A stretch of DNA of 64,000 bases from Alphaproteobacteria bacterium (GCA_030427405.1 JAUHXK010000001.1:1-64000); one strand, 5' to 3'. Shown: positions 9,209 through 18,818, counted from the stretch's first letter. Numbers and translations: made by a program. Notes: generated by a model from the letters alone, not told the origin.

Positions 9209-10093
9209 ATGCTCGATACCGAAAAAAACACCGCGTCAGCCTGGTTTCGCCAATTGCGCGACGATATCGTCGCAGCCTTTGAAGCGCTGGAAGACAGTCA
9301 CACCGAGGGTCCGTTGTCGCAGGCCGATCCGGGCCGGTTCGAAGTCCGGGCCACAAGCCGCCAGTCCGACGATGGTTCGGACGCGGGCGGCGGCCTGATG
9401 TCGGTCCTGCGCGGAGGCCGCGTTTTCGAAAAGGTCGGCGTCAATGTCTCGACCGTTTACGGCACGCTGGGGCAGCGCGCGCAACAGGCTATGGCTGCGC
9501 GAAAGGGTATTCCGGGCATGACCGAAGACCCCAGGTTCTGGGCCTCGGGCATCAGCCTGGTCGCCCATATGCAGAACCCGCATGTGCCCGCCGTTCACAT
9601 GAACACACGGATGTTCTGGACGCCCCATGCCTGGTGGTTCGGGGGCGGGTCCGACCTGAACCCCTGTATCGAATACGACGAGGACACATCCCATTTCCAT
9701 GCCACCCAAAAAGCCCATCTGGACCCGCATGGGCCCGGGCATTACCCGCGTCTCAAGGCATGGGCCGACGAGTATTTCTATATCCCGCATCGCAAGCGCG
9801 CGCGCGGCGTCGGCGGGATTTTCATGGATGACTACTGTAGCGGTGACTGGCAGGCGGATTTTGGATTGACCCAGGATATTGGCCGAGCGTTCCTGCCTGC
9901 CTTTGTGCCGCTGGTCGAACAGCGCCGGGTTCAGGACTTTACCGAAACCGACAAGGACACCCAACTGGTTCATCGCGGGCTTTATGCGGAATACAACCTG
10001 GTTTACGACCGCGGTACCAAGTTCGGGCTGGAAACGGGGCATGACCCCGACGCGGTGTTGATGAGCCTGCCGCCCCTTGCCAAATGGGTCTGA
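9209..10093 (+). CDS. hemF: Oxygen-dependent coproporphyrinogen III oxidase
   Basis: This 294-residue cytoplasmic enzyme decarboxylates coproporphyrinogen III to protoporphyrinogen IX using O2. HemF hallmarks are clear: GGRVFEKVGVNVS, HMNTRMFWTPHAWWFGGGSDLNP, the GVGGIFMDD segment and near the end VYDRGTKFGLETGHDPDAVLMSLPP. The ATG at 9209 was chosen over an in-frame TTG at 9200 that overlaps the SDR stop. Length is normal. It lies directly behind the SDR-like gene. Confidence 0.96.
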   Translation: MLDTEKNTASAWFRQLRDDIVAAFEALEDSHTEGPLSQADPGRFEVRATSRQSDDGSDAGGGLMSVLRGGRVFEKVGVNVSTVYGTLGQRAQQAMAARKGIPGMTEDPRFWASGISLVAHMQNPHVPAVHMNTRMFWTPHAWWFGGGSDLNPCIEYDEDTSHFHATQKAHLDPHGPGHYPRLKAWADEYFYIPHRKRARGVGGIFMDDYCSGDWQADFGLTQDIGRAFLPAFVPLVEQRRVQDFTETDKDTQLVHRGLYAEYNLVYDRGTKFGLETGHDPDAVLMSLPPLAKWV

Positions 10094-10100
10094 TCCGGCA

Positions 10101-10526
10101 TCACCGGAAACCAAGGTCCATGATATTGTCAAAGCAATAGCTTTGCGCGGTTCCGGCTGACATGTTTTCCCCGACACGCTTGACTGTGATCGAATAGCTT
10201 TCGCTCGTGTCGGCCCCCTCGGGCGCGGTCAGGGAAAACTGCACCCCTTTCTTGCCGGGTTTCGAAACGGATGGGCCGTAGGCCTTCCAGACATAGATGC
10301 GCTGGTTGCCCTTGGTCCGCAAACCCCGGATCGCGAAATCGCCGGCGCCGCACCAATACGAAACCGGGGCCGAGGTGCCATAGCTGACAATCTCGAAAAC
10401 GCCGTTATCCAATTGGGCGACCTCGGTGCGGTAACCCATCCTGACGCCCGCCCCAAAACCGATGGCCTGCGCGAAACCGGGCGCTGCGGTCAGCGTTATC
10501 AATGCCATGATCATGAAACGTCGCAT
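10101..10526 (-). CDS. Secreted protein of unknown function
   Basis: This 141-residue protein begins with a clear signal peptide (MRRFMIMALITLTAAPGFAQA). The mature part has two cysteines (in WCGAG and SYCFDN) that could form a disulfide, and it reads as mostly beta-strand. I do not recognise the family. The start at 10526 was chosen because the signal peptide begins there; a longer frame up to 10682 adds Gly/Arg-rich sequence without sense. It converges on hemF with only 7 bases between stops. Confidence 0.65.
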   Translation of the reverse strand: MRRFMIMALITLTAAPGFAQAIGFGAGVRMGYRTEVAQLDNGVFEIVSYGTSAPVSYWCGAGDFAIRGLRTKGNQRIYVWKAYGPSVSKPGKKGVQFSLTAPEGADTSESYSITVKRVGENMSAGTAQSYCFDNIMDLGFR

Positions 10527-10600
10527 CTGCCCAACCCTGTCGCCGCAGTTTTCATATGGGGAATAATACCCCCCAATCGACCCGAGGCAACCCGCAGGCG

Positions 10601-11710
10601 CTAGCCCCCTGACGCGCCCTCGGGGATATGCCCGCCAACATTCTGCGGCGACAATGCGACCGTCTTGATCACCGCATGGCAACGCTGACCTTCTTTCAGG
10701 CCCAGCGCGGACACAGACCGGCGGGTAACGCGGGCCAGCACGACCCCGGCCGCGCTGCGTACCGAAACGATCGCTCCCGGGCCGTCGCCAGACCTGATCG
10801 CCTCGACCGTGCCTTCCAGAATGTTCAGAGCGGAAAGACCTTGGGGTTTTGCAAGGGACAGGATGACCTCTTGCGCCGGAATTCGAATGCGCAGTGTCTC
10901 GCCGACCCGATGCGGGATGCGAGGCAGGAACAGGCAGGCCCCGCCTGCGTCCAACTGGGTCAGGCCATCAGAATGATGCGCGGCGACACGTACTTGCAGG
11001 ACGGCACCAATGGCACGCACCCCGGCCGGGGCGACCGATGGGTCCGACAGCACTTCGGATGCGGGGCCGTGGCGCTGCACCTTGCCGTCATTGAGAACAA
11101 CAACAGATGTTGCAAGCCGTGCCACTTCATCCGCGGAATGGGTCACGTAAAGGACCGGCACCGAGATTTCGTCTCGCAATCGCTCGAAATAGGGCAGGAT
11201 CTCGGCCTTTCGGGCCGCGTCCAACGACGCCAGCGGTTCGTCCGCAAGGATCAGCCGCGGGCTGGCCAACAGCGCCCGGCCAATGGCGACGCGCTGTTTT
11301 TCACCCCCCGACAGCAATGCGGGCCGCCGGTCCAGAAGATGGCCGATTCCCAGCATTTCAACCACCTTGCCCGGATCCTCGCGCCGCGAAGCCCGCGGGG
11401 CGAACCAGCGCCCATAGGCCAGATTTTGGCGCACGGTCAGGTGCGGAAACAGCCGCCCTTCCTGAAAGATATAGCCCAGACGCCGCCGGTGCGGCGGCAG
11501 CCAGCGGTTCTTTTCTGTGTCGAACAGAACCCAGTCGTCGATGGCCATACGCCCTGCCTCTGGACGCAGCAGACCTGCAGCGGCATTGACGATTGTCGTC
11601 TTGCCCGACCCCGAACGTCCGAACAGAACGGTTACACCCGGCGGCGCGTCAAAACTGAGGTCAAGGCTGATCCCCGGCAGGCTGTGCTGAAGGCGGACCG
11701 AAAGGCTCAT
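10601..11710 (-). CDS. modC: Molybdate ABC transporter ATP-binding protein
   Basis: This 369-residue ATPase drives molybdate import. Motifs are Walker A GRSGSGKT, signature LSGGEKQRVAIGRAL and Walker B LILADEP, then a C-terminal Mop/TOBE-like domain (from about VRAIGAVLQVRV) that binds oxyanion. The start at 11710 overlaps the modB stop by 4 bases (ATGA); a longer frame reaching 11749 was rejected. It is the last gene of modABC, and gene order and domain content agree. Confidence 0.94.
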   Translation of the reverse strand: MSLSVRLQHSLPGISLDLSFDAPPGVTVLFGRSGSGKTTIVNAAAGLLRPEAGRMAIDDWVLFDTEKNRWLPPHRRRLGYIFQEGRLFPHLTVRQNLAYGRWFAPRASRREDPGKVVEMLGIGHLLDRRPALLSGGEKQRVAIGRALLASPRLILADEPLASLDAARKAEILPYFERLRDEISVPVLYVTHSADEVARLATSVVVLNDGKVQRHGPASEVLSDPSVAPAGVRAIGAVLQVRVAAHHSDGLTQLDAGGACLFLPRIPHRVGETLRIRIPAQEVILSLAKPQGLSALNILEGTVEAIRSGDGPGAIVSVRSAAGVVLARVTRRSVSALGLKEGQRCHAVIKTVALSPQNVGGHIPEGASGG

Positions 11711-12399
11711 GACCCGGCCACCCTGGCCGCCGCGCGCCGGCCGACCCATTCGGACAGCAAAAGCGCCGACATCGCGACAATGATCGAGATGATGACAAGC
11801 CGGGTCGCTGCGGCCTCGCCGCCCGGTACCTGAAGAAAGGCATAAACTGCAGACGGCAAGGTCTGCGTCTGGCCGGGTATATTCGACACAAAGGTTATGG
11901 TGGCGCCGAACTCTCCCATCGCTTTGGCAAAGGCCAGAATTGCACCGGCGATGATACCCGGCACGATCATCGGCAGCGTCACCGTCGCAAACACCATGGG
12001 GCGCGATGCCCCCAGCGTTGCACCAGCCTGTTCAAGCCGAGGGTCCACCGCCTCGATCGACAGCCTGATGGCACGCACCATCAGAGGAAAGGCCATGATC
12101 CCCGCCGCCAATGCGGCCCCGGTCCAGCGAAAGGCCACGACGATGCCCAGCTCGGCCAGGGCCTTGCCCAAAGGGCCCTGAACACCAAAGGTCATAAGCA
12201 AGAGGTATCCCGTCACGACAGGCGGCAGGATCAGCGGCAGATGCACCAGCCCGTTCAGGATCTGCCGCCCCGGAAACCGCCAGCGTGCCAGCGCATAGGC
12301 AACGAACACCCCGAATGGCAAGGTCACCAGAGTTGCGCACAAGGAAACGCGCAGCGAAAGCCGCAACGCTTCGGTTTCTGCCGGTCCCAACCAATCCAT
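11707..12399 (-). CDS. modB: Molybdate ABC transporter permease
   Basis: This 230-residue inner-membrane protein has about five transmembrane segments and the binding-protein-dependent permease EAA loop, AGATLGASRPMVFATVTLPMIVPGI. It forms the channel through which ModA-bound molybdate passes. It starts 4 bases after the modA stop and overlaps modC by 4 bases, so the three genes are tightly coupled. Length fits ModB. Confidence 0.94.
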   Translation of the reverse strand: MDWLGPAETEALRLSLRVSLCATLVTLPFGVFVAYALARWRFPGRQILNGLVHLPLILPPVVTGYLLLMTFGVQGPLGKALAELGIVVAFRWTGAALAAGIMAFPLMVRAIRLSIEAVDPRLEQAGATLGASRPMVFATVTLPMIVPGIIAGAILAFAKAMGEFGATITFVSNIPGQTQTLPSAVYAFLQVPGGEAAATRLVIISIIVAMSALLLSEWVGRRAAARVAGS

Positions 12400-12403
12400 C
12401 CGC

Positions 12404-13180
12404 TCAACCCCCGGGCAGGGAAAACCCCTGCTTTTTGAATAGGGTCAGGGTTGCGTCTTTTTGCAGATAGTCAAGAAACTGCCGCGCCTCTGGCGCCGCA
12501 CCGGGCGTCAGCGCGGCGGGGTAAATAATGGGCGGGTGCAGGCCGTCGGCAAAGGTTCCGATCACCCGCACGCGGTTCTCGGCCACGGCATCTGACCGGT
12601 ACACGATCCCCAACGGGGCCGCCCCCGTCGCAACCAGCGCCAAAGCGGCCCGCACGTTGTCGGCCTGCGCGACGCGGTCGCTGACATCGTCCCACAACCC
12701 CAGTTCCTGCAGCGCGGCCTTGCCGTATATCCCGGCCGGAACCGCATCGATCAGGGCCATGGCGAGGTATCCGTCACCCAGTTCCTGCGGCAGGTCGAAC
12801 CCCGGACCGATAGGGGCCTGTTCCGAAGGCCCTGCCGCCCCGATCAGCACCAGGCCATTGCCCAGAAGATCGACCCGTGAAGAGGGATCAATCAGGTTCT
12901 GACCCTCAAGGAAATCCATCCAGTCCACATTGGCCGAAATAAATATATCCGCCGGGGCGCCAAGCTGTATCTGCCGCGCCAGAACGGATGTCGCGGCATA
13001 GGAAATGGTGACCCCGGCCCCTGTCTGCTGCTCAAATGTTGCTGCGGCTTGGTCCAGCGCCGTCTTGAGGCTTGCAGCCGCAAAGATCAGCACGCCTTCC
13101 GCGCAGGCCCGCACTGGCATCGATGCCAGCGTGCACAGGGTCAATACCGCGATCAGGCGGCGGTATGCGCTGGATTGCAT
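12404..13180 (-). CDS. modA: Periplasmic molybdate-binding protein
   Basis: This 258-residue protein has a signal peptide ending near VRACAEG. The ModA core follows: IFAAASLKTALDQAAATFEQQTG, then YAATSVLARQIQLGAPADIFISAN, with the Ser residues that bind the oxyanion. It captures molybdate or tungstate for ModBC. The ATG at 13180 follows an AGGAGAG ribosome site. It is the first gene of modABC. I see no clear ModE-type box upstream; only a short palindrome at 13208-13222. Confidence 0.94.
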   Translation of the reverse strand: MQSSAYRRLIAVLTLCTLASMPVRACAEGVLIFAAASLKTALDQAAATFEQQTGAGVTISYAATSVLARQIQLGAPADIFISANVDWMDFLEGQNLIDPSSRVDLLGNGLVLIGAAGPSEQAPIGPGFDLPQELGDGYLAMALIDAVPAGIYGKAALQELGLWDDVSDRVAQADNVRAALALVATGAAPLGIVYRSDAVAENRVRVIGTFADGLHPPIIYPAALTPGAAPEARQFLDYLQKDATLTLFKKQGFSLPGG

Positions 13181-13207
13181 CCCGTGCTCTCCTGTTCGGA
13201 AGGTTGC

Positions 13208-13222
13208 ATTCCTACCGGGAAT
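13208..13222. promoter_or_regulatory. Short palindrome ATTCC-TACCG-GGAAT upstream of modA
   Basis: Two perfect 5-base arms with a 5-base spacer lie 28-42 bases before the modA start, where an operator or core promoter element would be expected. It does not match the classical ModE consensus, so a link to molybdate control is speculative. Confidence 0.25.
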
Positions 13223-13422
13223 ATCGGAGCGGGGGTAGCACAGGCAAGCTGAATTCAGCGGCCGCCCCCTCCCGGCACGCCAAAACGGTTTGCTGTGACG
13301 CCCGGAACGCCTGACTGTTCATTCCTGTGGCGACGCCGCGCGGAAACTGCCATTGATGGCGCAAACTAGGTTTTGCAGGGCCGGCGGATCGGCGCGCTGC
13401 CGAAGCACAAAAGGAAATATCC

Positions 13423-14676
13423 ATGCTGCACGAAACCCCTGGCCTGATCGAGGCCATCAGGTCCAGGTTCGCCCATGTCGACCATTGCCCGTGTCAAGGC
13501 CCGCGGATTTTCTTTGAAAACGCGGGCGGCGCGCTGACGCTGAATTCGGTGGTTGAAACATCGGCCAGGTTTGCGGCCATCCCGGACAACCAAGGGCGGG
13601 ACAACGCGGCCAGCCACGGCCTGGTGGACATGATCGCCAAGGCAAAAGCGGACCTGACTGTGTTTATGAATGCCCCCGCGGGGCAGTTCTTTGTCGGCGA
13701 AAGCGGCACCGAGTTGCTGTTTCGCCTGATCCGCACGGCCTGCGTCAATGCCCCGCGCGGCAGAAAGGTAATCGGCAGTTCAATCGAACATCCTGCCAGC
13801 CGCAGCGCCGCGCGTCGCTGGGCCGGGATTGCCGGGCTGGACTATGTCAACGTCCCGCATGATGACACCTCGGGGATGGTGACGGCGCAAGACTATCGCG
13901 CCTGCCTGACGCCCGATGTCACGGTCGCGACGATCCTGCACGCGTCTCCGGTGACGGGCATGGCAATGGACGTGGCCGCGATTGCGCGCGAAATTCGCAA
14001 TGTCTCGCCGGACTGCATCATCATCGTTGACGGCATCCAGCACGCCGCGCATGGCCAGATGGATATCGACAGCTATGGCGTCGACGGCTATGCGATCTCG
14101 CCCTACAAGGTGTTTTCGCGCCACGGCTACGGTGTCGCCTGGGTGTCCGACAGGCTCAGCGCCCTGCCCCACGACCAACTGATCGGCGCGCCGGCGCAAG
14201 GCTGGGAATTCGGAACGCGCGATACGGGCGCCTATGCCACGATGTCTGACGTGGTGGCGTATTTCGACTGGCTGGGCACGCAGGTTTCGAACAGCACAGA
14301 CAGGCGCGAGAGGATCAGTGCCGCAGGCCGGGCGATCCACGATTATGAGGGCCACCTGACACGCGCGATGATCAATGGCACCGGCAACCTGCCCGGCTTG
14401 CGAGACATGGACCACGTCACCATCCTGGCCGGTGCAGACAACCCCGCGCGCGAGGGGCTGGTGTCGATCGTTGTGCGCGACATCCCCTCGGAACAGGTCG
14501 TAACCCGCCTGAACGCGCAGGGCATCCGAACGCATACGCGCAAGGCCGATCATTACAGCGGCAACGTGCTTGACCCGCTTGGTCTTGACGATTGCATCCG
14601 AATCTCCCTGTGCCACTACAATACCGAGCACGAAGTTGCTCAGCTGCTGACCGCATTGAAAGAGATGACCGCCTAG
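13423..14676 (+). CDS. Class V aminotransferase (cysteine desulfurase-like, VC1184 subgroup)
   Basis: This 417-residue PLP enzyme has the fold-type I class V layout. It begins with an NAGGA substrate loop (FFENAGGALTLNSVVE) and later has ESGTELLFRL, SSIEHPASR (cofactor-stacking His) and VDGIQHAAHG (cofactor Asp-x-x-x-His). The Schiff-base lysine lies in SPYKVFSRHGYG. It resembles the cysteine-desulfurase-like group that is not part of suf or isc operons; the substrate is unknown. The gene stands alone upstream of tRNA-Val, divergent from modABC, with a GGAAA ribosome site. Confidence 0.8.
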   Translation: MLHETPGLIEAIRSRFAHVDHCPCQGPRIFFENAGGALTLNSVVETSARFAAIPDNQGRDNAASHGLVDMIAKAKADLTVFMNAPAGQFFVGESGTELLFRLIRTACVNAPRGRKVIGSSIEHPASRSAARRWAGIAGLDYVNVPHDDTSGMVTAQDYRACLTPDVTVATILHASPVTGMAMDVAAIAREIRNVSPDCIIIVDGIQHAAHGQMDIDSYGVDGYAISPYKVFSRHGYGVAWVSDRLSALPHDQLIGAPAQGWEFGTRDTGAYATMSDVVAYFDWLGTQVSNSTDRRERISAAGRAIHDYEGHLTRAMINGTGNLPGLRDMDHVTILAGADNPAREGLVSIVVRDIPSEQVVTRLNAQGIRTHTRKADHYSGNVLDPLGLDDCIRISLCHYNTEHEVAQLLTALKEMTA

Positions 14677-14757
14677 CGCCGGGCATTTCCCAAACTGAAA
14701 GAATTTGTGCCGGACCCTCTTGCGCCCGCGCGCAGGCTTGGCTACATCCCCCCTCAC

Positions 14758-14833
<76 letters not shown>

Positions 14834-14969
14834 TCCTTTTCCCGCAATGTCTTATATGTCCGCCCGGATCGGGGGGCGAAAATCGGCTGTGCCCTTGAAT
14901 GATCTGCAGAACGGTTGACCCTGGGTTGATCGGGATGCTTTATCGCGGGGACCAAAGGGAGAGTTTTCA

Positions 14970-15929
14970 ATGTTCGACAACGTCAAATGCCTGATTGCAG
15001 CCGTCGCCGCATCGGTGACCATGACCGCAGCTGCGTCGGCCGAAACGCGCGTTACCTACAAATCTGCAAAGGCCGGTACGTCCTATTACCAGATGGGCGT
15101 TCAGATTGCCGAGGCCATGAAGTCCGGATCGAACGGAGATATCATTGTCACTGTCGAAGAAGGCCAGGGATCGGTCCAGAACGTGATGGAGGTGCGCGCG
15201 CGTGGCGGCGACTATGTCTTTACGACGCCGCCGGTTCTGGTCAGCCTGGCCCAGGGTGGCAAGGCCATGTTCGAAGGCAAGGGTGATCCGTCCTTTGACG
15301 AAATCCGCGCCCTGTTCCCGATCCCGTCGCTGACGATGCACTTTGTTGTATCCGACGACAGCGGAGCAACCAGCTTTGACGAACTGGAAGGCAAGACCAT
15401 CTTGCTTGGCAAGGGCAGCTTTGGTGCGCGTGAAGGTGAAAAATACCTGAACCTGTTTGGGCTTGAGGGCAAAGTGAACATCGCCGACGCAGAGCTGTCC
15501 AATGCGGTTGCCGCCCTTAAGAACGGCCAGATCGACGGGTTCGTGACGGCCGGCTCATGGCCCGCACCGAACGTGGTCGAGGCGGCGGCATCGACCGGCG
15601 TCAAGGTGCTGTCCCTGACGGACGACCAGATCGAACAGACCAAGCGCACCCGCCTGGTGATCCCGGCCGGTACATATGCCGGGCAGGACGCGGATATCGT
15701 AACGACCTCGTTGCCTGTTGTTGCATTCACCACCACGAAAATGGACGACGAAACCGCATATCAACTCACGAAAACCTACTGGGAAAGCAAGGCCGCCATG
15801 GCCGACAGCGCCGCTTGGTGGGGCGGTGTCGACAGCGGATTGATGGACAGCATCACCGGTAAGATCCACCCCGGTGCGATCCGCTATTACGAGGAAGCGG
15901 GCATTGCGCTGACCGACGGCCAGAGATAA
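14970..15929 (+). CDS. TAXI-family TRAP transporter solute-binding protein
   Basis: This 319-residue periplasmic protein has a signal peptide (cleavage near AAASA-ETRV) and the TAXI opening VTYKSAKAGTSYYQMGVQIAEAM. The mid-segment KTILLGKGSFGAREGEKYL and NGQIDGFVTAGSWPAPNV fit the family. It binds a small organic solute, perhaps a dicarboxylate or amino acid, for the fused TRAP permease that follows. An intrinsic terminator at 15957-15981 lies between the two genes and should make this binding protein far more abundant than the permease. Confidence 0.9.
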   Translation: MFDNVKCLIAAVAASVTMTAAASAETRVTYKSAKAGTSYYQMGVQIAEAMKSGSNGDIIVTVEEGQGSVQNVMEVRARGGDYVFTTPPVLVSLAQGGKAMFEGKGDPSFDEIRALFPIPSLTMHFVVSDDSGATSFDELEGKTILLGKGSFGAREGEKYLNLFGLEGKVNIADAELSNAVAALKNGQIDGFVTAGSWPAPNVVEAAASTGVKVLSLTDDQIEQTKRTRLVIPAGTYAGQDADIVTTSLPVVAFTTTKMDDETAYQLTKTYWESKAAMADSAAWWGGVDSGLMDSITGKIHPGAIRYYEEAGIALTDGQR

Positions 15930-15956
15930 GGCGTACCTCATCGAAAAATGCAAAGG

Positions 15957-15981
15957 CCGGGCCTGATTTGGCCCGGTTTTT
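15957..15981 (+). terminator. Intergenic terminator/attenuator between TRAP binding protein and permease
   Basis: A perfect 7-bp G+C stem, CCGGGCC/GGCCCGG with loop TGATTT, is followed by five T. It starts 28 bases after the binding-protein stop and ends 20 bases before the GTG start of the permease. It is expected to end most transcripts and lower permease dosage. Confidence 0.85.
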
Positions 15982-16001
15982 CTGTCGGAAAGGAACATGT
16001 C

Positions 16002-17795
16002 GTGAGCGGATCAACCGACCTGCCGACGACGCCCGGCCTGCGCGCCGTCTGGATCGTTTTGGCATTGGGGCTCGTGGTTTTTCACGTCGGCCTGGTTTTT
16101 CGGGGACTGGTGCCGAACCTGGTCAGCCGCCCTTTGCACCTGGCGTTCATTCTGCCTTGGGTGTTCCTGTTCGGCGTCACCGATTACAAGCGACTTCTGA
16201 CAGGGGGTCTTTTATGCGCGATCGGGGTGAGCGCCGCCATTTGGGTCGCAGCAAACCACCAGGCGCTGGGCGACCAGTACGGATTTCTGGAAAGCCCCTT
16301 TCAGGTCGCCGTCGGGTTTTCCCTGTTGGCCGTCATCATCGAAGCCGCCCGCCGCGCGATCGGCTGGCCCCTTCCGACGGTCGCGGCTTTGGCGCTGCTC
16401 TATGCGTTTTTCGGTCAGCACATCCCCGGAGAATTCGGCCATTCCGGGATGCCGTTGCGGTCATTCCTGGGGTCCATGACCATTGCCGAAGGCGGTATCT
16501 GGGGCAGCCTGACGGCGGTTTCCGTTGGCGTGGTGTCGATCTTCGTGATCTTCGGCGCGGTGCTGAACGCCGGTGAGGCCGGGCAGGGCTTCATGAACGT
16601 CGCAGCCGCAGCGGCCGGTCGGCTCAAGGGCGGCGCGGCAAAAGTATCGGTTTTGTCATCCGCGCTGTTCGGATCCATCTCGGGCTCGGCCAGCGCCAAT
16701 GTCGCATCCACGGGGGCCATTACCCTGCCAGCCATGACGCGGCTGGGGTATCCAAAGCGCCTGGCGGCCGGGGTCGAAGCGGTTGCAAGCTCTGGCGGGC
16801 AAATCATGCCGCCGCTGATGGGCGCAGGCGCCTTTGTCATGGTCGAGCTTACCGGCGTTCCTTATACACAAATCATGGGGGCCGCTTTGCTGCCCGCCAT
16901 CTTGTACTTTCTGGCCGTCTGGATCGGCATCAATGCTTATGCGACCCGGTTCGACCTCAGGGGGCTGGACCCGTCACAACGACCGCAAACGCGGGATGTC
17001 GTCGTGACGTCGCTGTTTTTTCTTGTGCCGTTCACCCTGCTGATGCTGGGGATGTTCGGGGCCGGGTACACGCCGCAATACGCGGCCTGCCTGGCGATAC
17101 TTGCCGGTGCGTTGTTGCTGGCAATCGACGGGCGTCTGCAATTCAGCGCAACCAAGACTGCCAGCCGCGTTGCCGAAGCCCTGGTTACCGCAGCCCGGCA
17201 AGTGTCGATGATCGCCGCAATTATCTTTTGCGCATCGATCATAATCGGCGTTCTGGGGGCAACCGGGCTGGGCGTAAAGATCACGTCCGTAATCCTTGAG
17301 GGGTCCGGCGGGGTGCTGTGGGCCTCATTGTTGCTGACGGCTTTCGCCTGCCTGATACTTGGGATGGAAGTGCCCACGACGGCAGCATATGTCATTTGCG
17401 TTTCGGTTGCCGGTCCGGCCTTGATGCAACTGGGCCTTGAACCGCTGCAAGCACACCTGTTCGTCTTTTGGTTCGCACTCTTGTCCACCATCACCCCACC
17501 CGTCTGCGGAGCGGTTTTCATCGCGGCAGGGATGGCTGGCGAGAACTGGATCAAGGTCGCGGTGACGGCGATGGCCCTGGGCGTGGGCCTGTACCTTATC
17601 CCGGTGGGAATGATTACCTGGCCGCAATTGATCCGCCTGCCCAGCGACCCCGTTGGCGCATTGACGGCCTTTTTCGCACTGGCCATAGGGTTGGGAACAC
17701 TTTCCTTTGCCCTCATAGGGCGCGTCAATCTGGTGTTCAGGGGTGCAATGGCCCTGTTCAGCGCAGCCGTGATCCTGGGCCCCGTCCTGGTGTAA
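16002..17795 (+). CDS. TRAP transporter fused permease (DctQM type)
   Basis: This 597-residue inner-membrane protein fuses the small and large TRAP permease subunits, as usual with TAXI binding proteins. It has many hydrophobic segments. The large-subunit core includes GSISGSASANVASTGAITLPAM, GQIMPPLMGAGAFVM, GMEVPTTAAYVI and STITPPVCGAVFIAAGMAG, which are conserved DctM signatures. The GTG at 16002 follows GGAAAGGA at good spacing; an upstream extension would run through the terminator hairpin. It forms an operon with the preceding TAXI protein. Confidence 0.92.
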   Translation: MSGSTDLPTTPGLRAVWIVLALGLVVFHVGLVFRGLVPNLVSRPLHLAFILPWVFLFGVTDYKRLLTGGLLCAIGVSAAIWVAANHQALGDQYGFLESPFQVAVGFSLLAVIIEAARRAIGWPLPTVAALALLYAFFGQHIPGEFGHSGMPLRSFLGSMTIAEGGIWGSLTAVSVGVVSIFVIFGAVLNAGEAGQGFMNVAAAAAGRLKGGAAKVSVLSSALFGSISGSASANVASTGAITLPAMTRLGYPKRLAAGVEAVASSGGQIMPPLMGAGAFVMVELTGVPYTQIMGAALLPAILYFLAVWIGINAYATRFDLRGLDPSQRPQTRDVVVTSLFFLVPFTLLMLGMFGAGYTPQYAACLAILAGALLLAIDGRLQFSATKTASRVAEALVTAARQVSMIAAIIFCASIIIGVLGATGLGVKITSVILEGSGGVLWASLLLTAFACLILGMEVPTTAAYVICVSVAGPALMQLGLEPLQAHLFVFWFALLSTITPPVCGAVFIAAGMAGENWIKVAVTAMALGVGLYLIPVGMITWPQLIRLPSDPVGALTAFFALAIGLGTLSFALIGRVNLVFRGAMALFSAAVILGPVLV

Positions 17796-17931
17796 ACCAT
17801 CCGCCAGTTTAACACGGCGGTTGACCTGCAAGGGTCAGCCGCATTCACAACCGGTATGGCGCGGACATGGCAAGCCGGATTGCCCGGATCATCGCCCCGG
17901 ATGCGCGCAAAGTGCAAGACACTGAAAAAAC

Positions 17932-18008
17932 TGGCGATCCCGGAAGGACTCGAACCCTCAACCTGCTGATTAGAAGTCAGCTGCTCTATCCAGTTGAGCT
18001 ACGGGACC
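17932..18008 (-). tRNA. tRNA-Arg (anticodon TCT)
   Basis: A 77-base cloverleaf on the minus strand with acceptor stem GGTCCCG/CGGGATC (one G-T pair), D-arm TAGCTCAACTGGATAGAGC, anticodon loop CTTCTAA giving TCT, T-loop TTCGAGT, and encoded CCA. It decodes AGA-type arginine codons, which are rare in such high-G+C genomes. Confidence 0.97.
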
Positions 18009-18029
18009 GCTGCGCTCTTCTTGCCGCTT

Positions 18030-18506
18030 TTACGATCCGGGTTCAAGGGCCAAGCGCATGAAGGCACTGTTGGGGTCTGCGTCATATCCAAAGATCGGCC
18101 CGCAATAGCTGTAACCCAGCGACTCGTACAATTTGCGGGCGGCGTCATATTCCGGCAGATGCGCGGCGCCGGTTTCCAAAACCAGGGCCGAAACCCCGTC
18201 GGACCGCGCAATATCGGCCAGGTGGCGCATGATCCTGCGCGCAAGTCCGCGACCACGGGCGGCCGAGACCACATGAACCGATTTCACCTCGGCGGTCCCA
18301 TCGGGAAGCGCCTTCAACGCGCCGCACCCGACAGGCGTTTCGCCCTCGTAAATTGCCCAGAACCGTATCCCGGGCGCACGCAGCGCCTGTGTATCCAGCG
18401 TGTGATTCGATGTCTGTGGCGTGGCACCCCAACTGTGGTTCAGATGGGCCTGCACAATCGGACGCAGATCATCTGCGCCGGGATCAGCCGGACAAATCCG
18501 GATCAT
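18030..18506 (-). CDS. GNAT-family N-acetyltransferase
   Basis: This 158-residue protein has the GNAT acetyl-CoA motif: VKSVHVVSAARGRGLARRIMRHL contains the R/Q-x-x-G-x-G/A loop (RGRGLA). ALVLETGAAHLPEYDAARKLYESLGYSYCGPI is the typical C-terminal half. The substrate cannot be told. Its start directly abuts the stop of the NDUFA4-like gene, so they are likely co-transcribed, although no functional link is known. Confidence 0.85.
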   Translation of the reverse strand: MIRICPADPGADDLRPIVQAHLNHSWGATPQTSNHTLDTQALRAPGIRFWAIYEGETPVGCGALKALPDGTAEVKSVHVVSAARGRGLARRIMRHLADIARSDGVSALVLETGAAHLPEYDAARKLYESLGYSYCGPIFGYDADPNSAFMRLALEPGS

Positions 18507-18818
18507 TCAGTGGGTCCAGGGGCCGCGCCGGTCAGTGGCAAAGTTTTCGCCATATCCGCGCGGGCGCAGATTGGGCTTGCGCTTGTGCGGCTCGATGACC
18601 TGCGCGTCGATACCATGATCCGCGGCATAGCTCATCGCGTCTTCTTTTGTGTCAAATTTCAACCGAACCTGGGTTTGCGTATCCGAAGACGACGTCCAGC
18701 CCATCAGCGGGTCAACTTCGCGCGACGATGCCGGGGCATATTCCAGAACCCATTGCCGCGTCTTTGCCATCCCTGATGTCATTGCATTTCTTGCAGGCTG
18801 GTAAATCCGTGCGCGCAT
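18507..18818 (-). CDS. ETC complex I subunit region protein (NDUFA4/NDUFS4-like)
   Basis: This 103-residue protein matches the alphaproteobacterial version of the mitochondrial complex I accessory subunit: [25 protein letters not shown], then [31 protein letters not shown] and [23 protein letters not shown]. Such proteins associate with NADH:quinone oxidoreductase, though this gene is far from any nuo cluster. An AGAGG ribosome site precedes the ATG. It is directly followed by the GNAT gene. Confidence 0.9.
   Translation of the reverse strand: MRARIYQPARNAMTSGMAKTRQWVLEYAPASSREVDPLMGWTSSSDTQTQVRLKFDTKEDAMSYAADHGIDAQVIEPHKRKPNLRPRGYGENFATDRRGPWTH

Noticed and set aside
13181..13422. Possible ModE box or molybdenum-cofactor riboswitch upstream of modA
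   Set aside because: No match to the ModE half-sites and no conserved stem architecture seen; only a weak palindrome remains.
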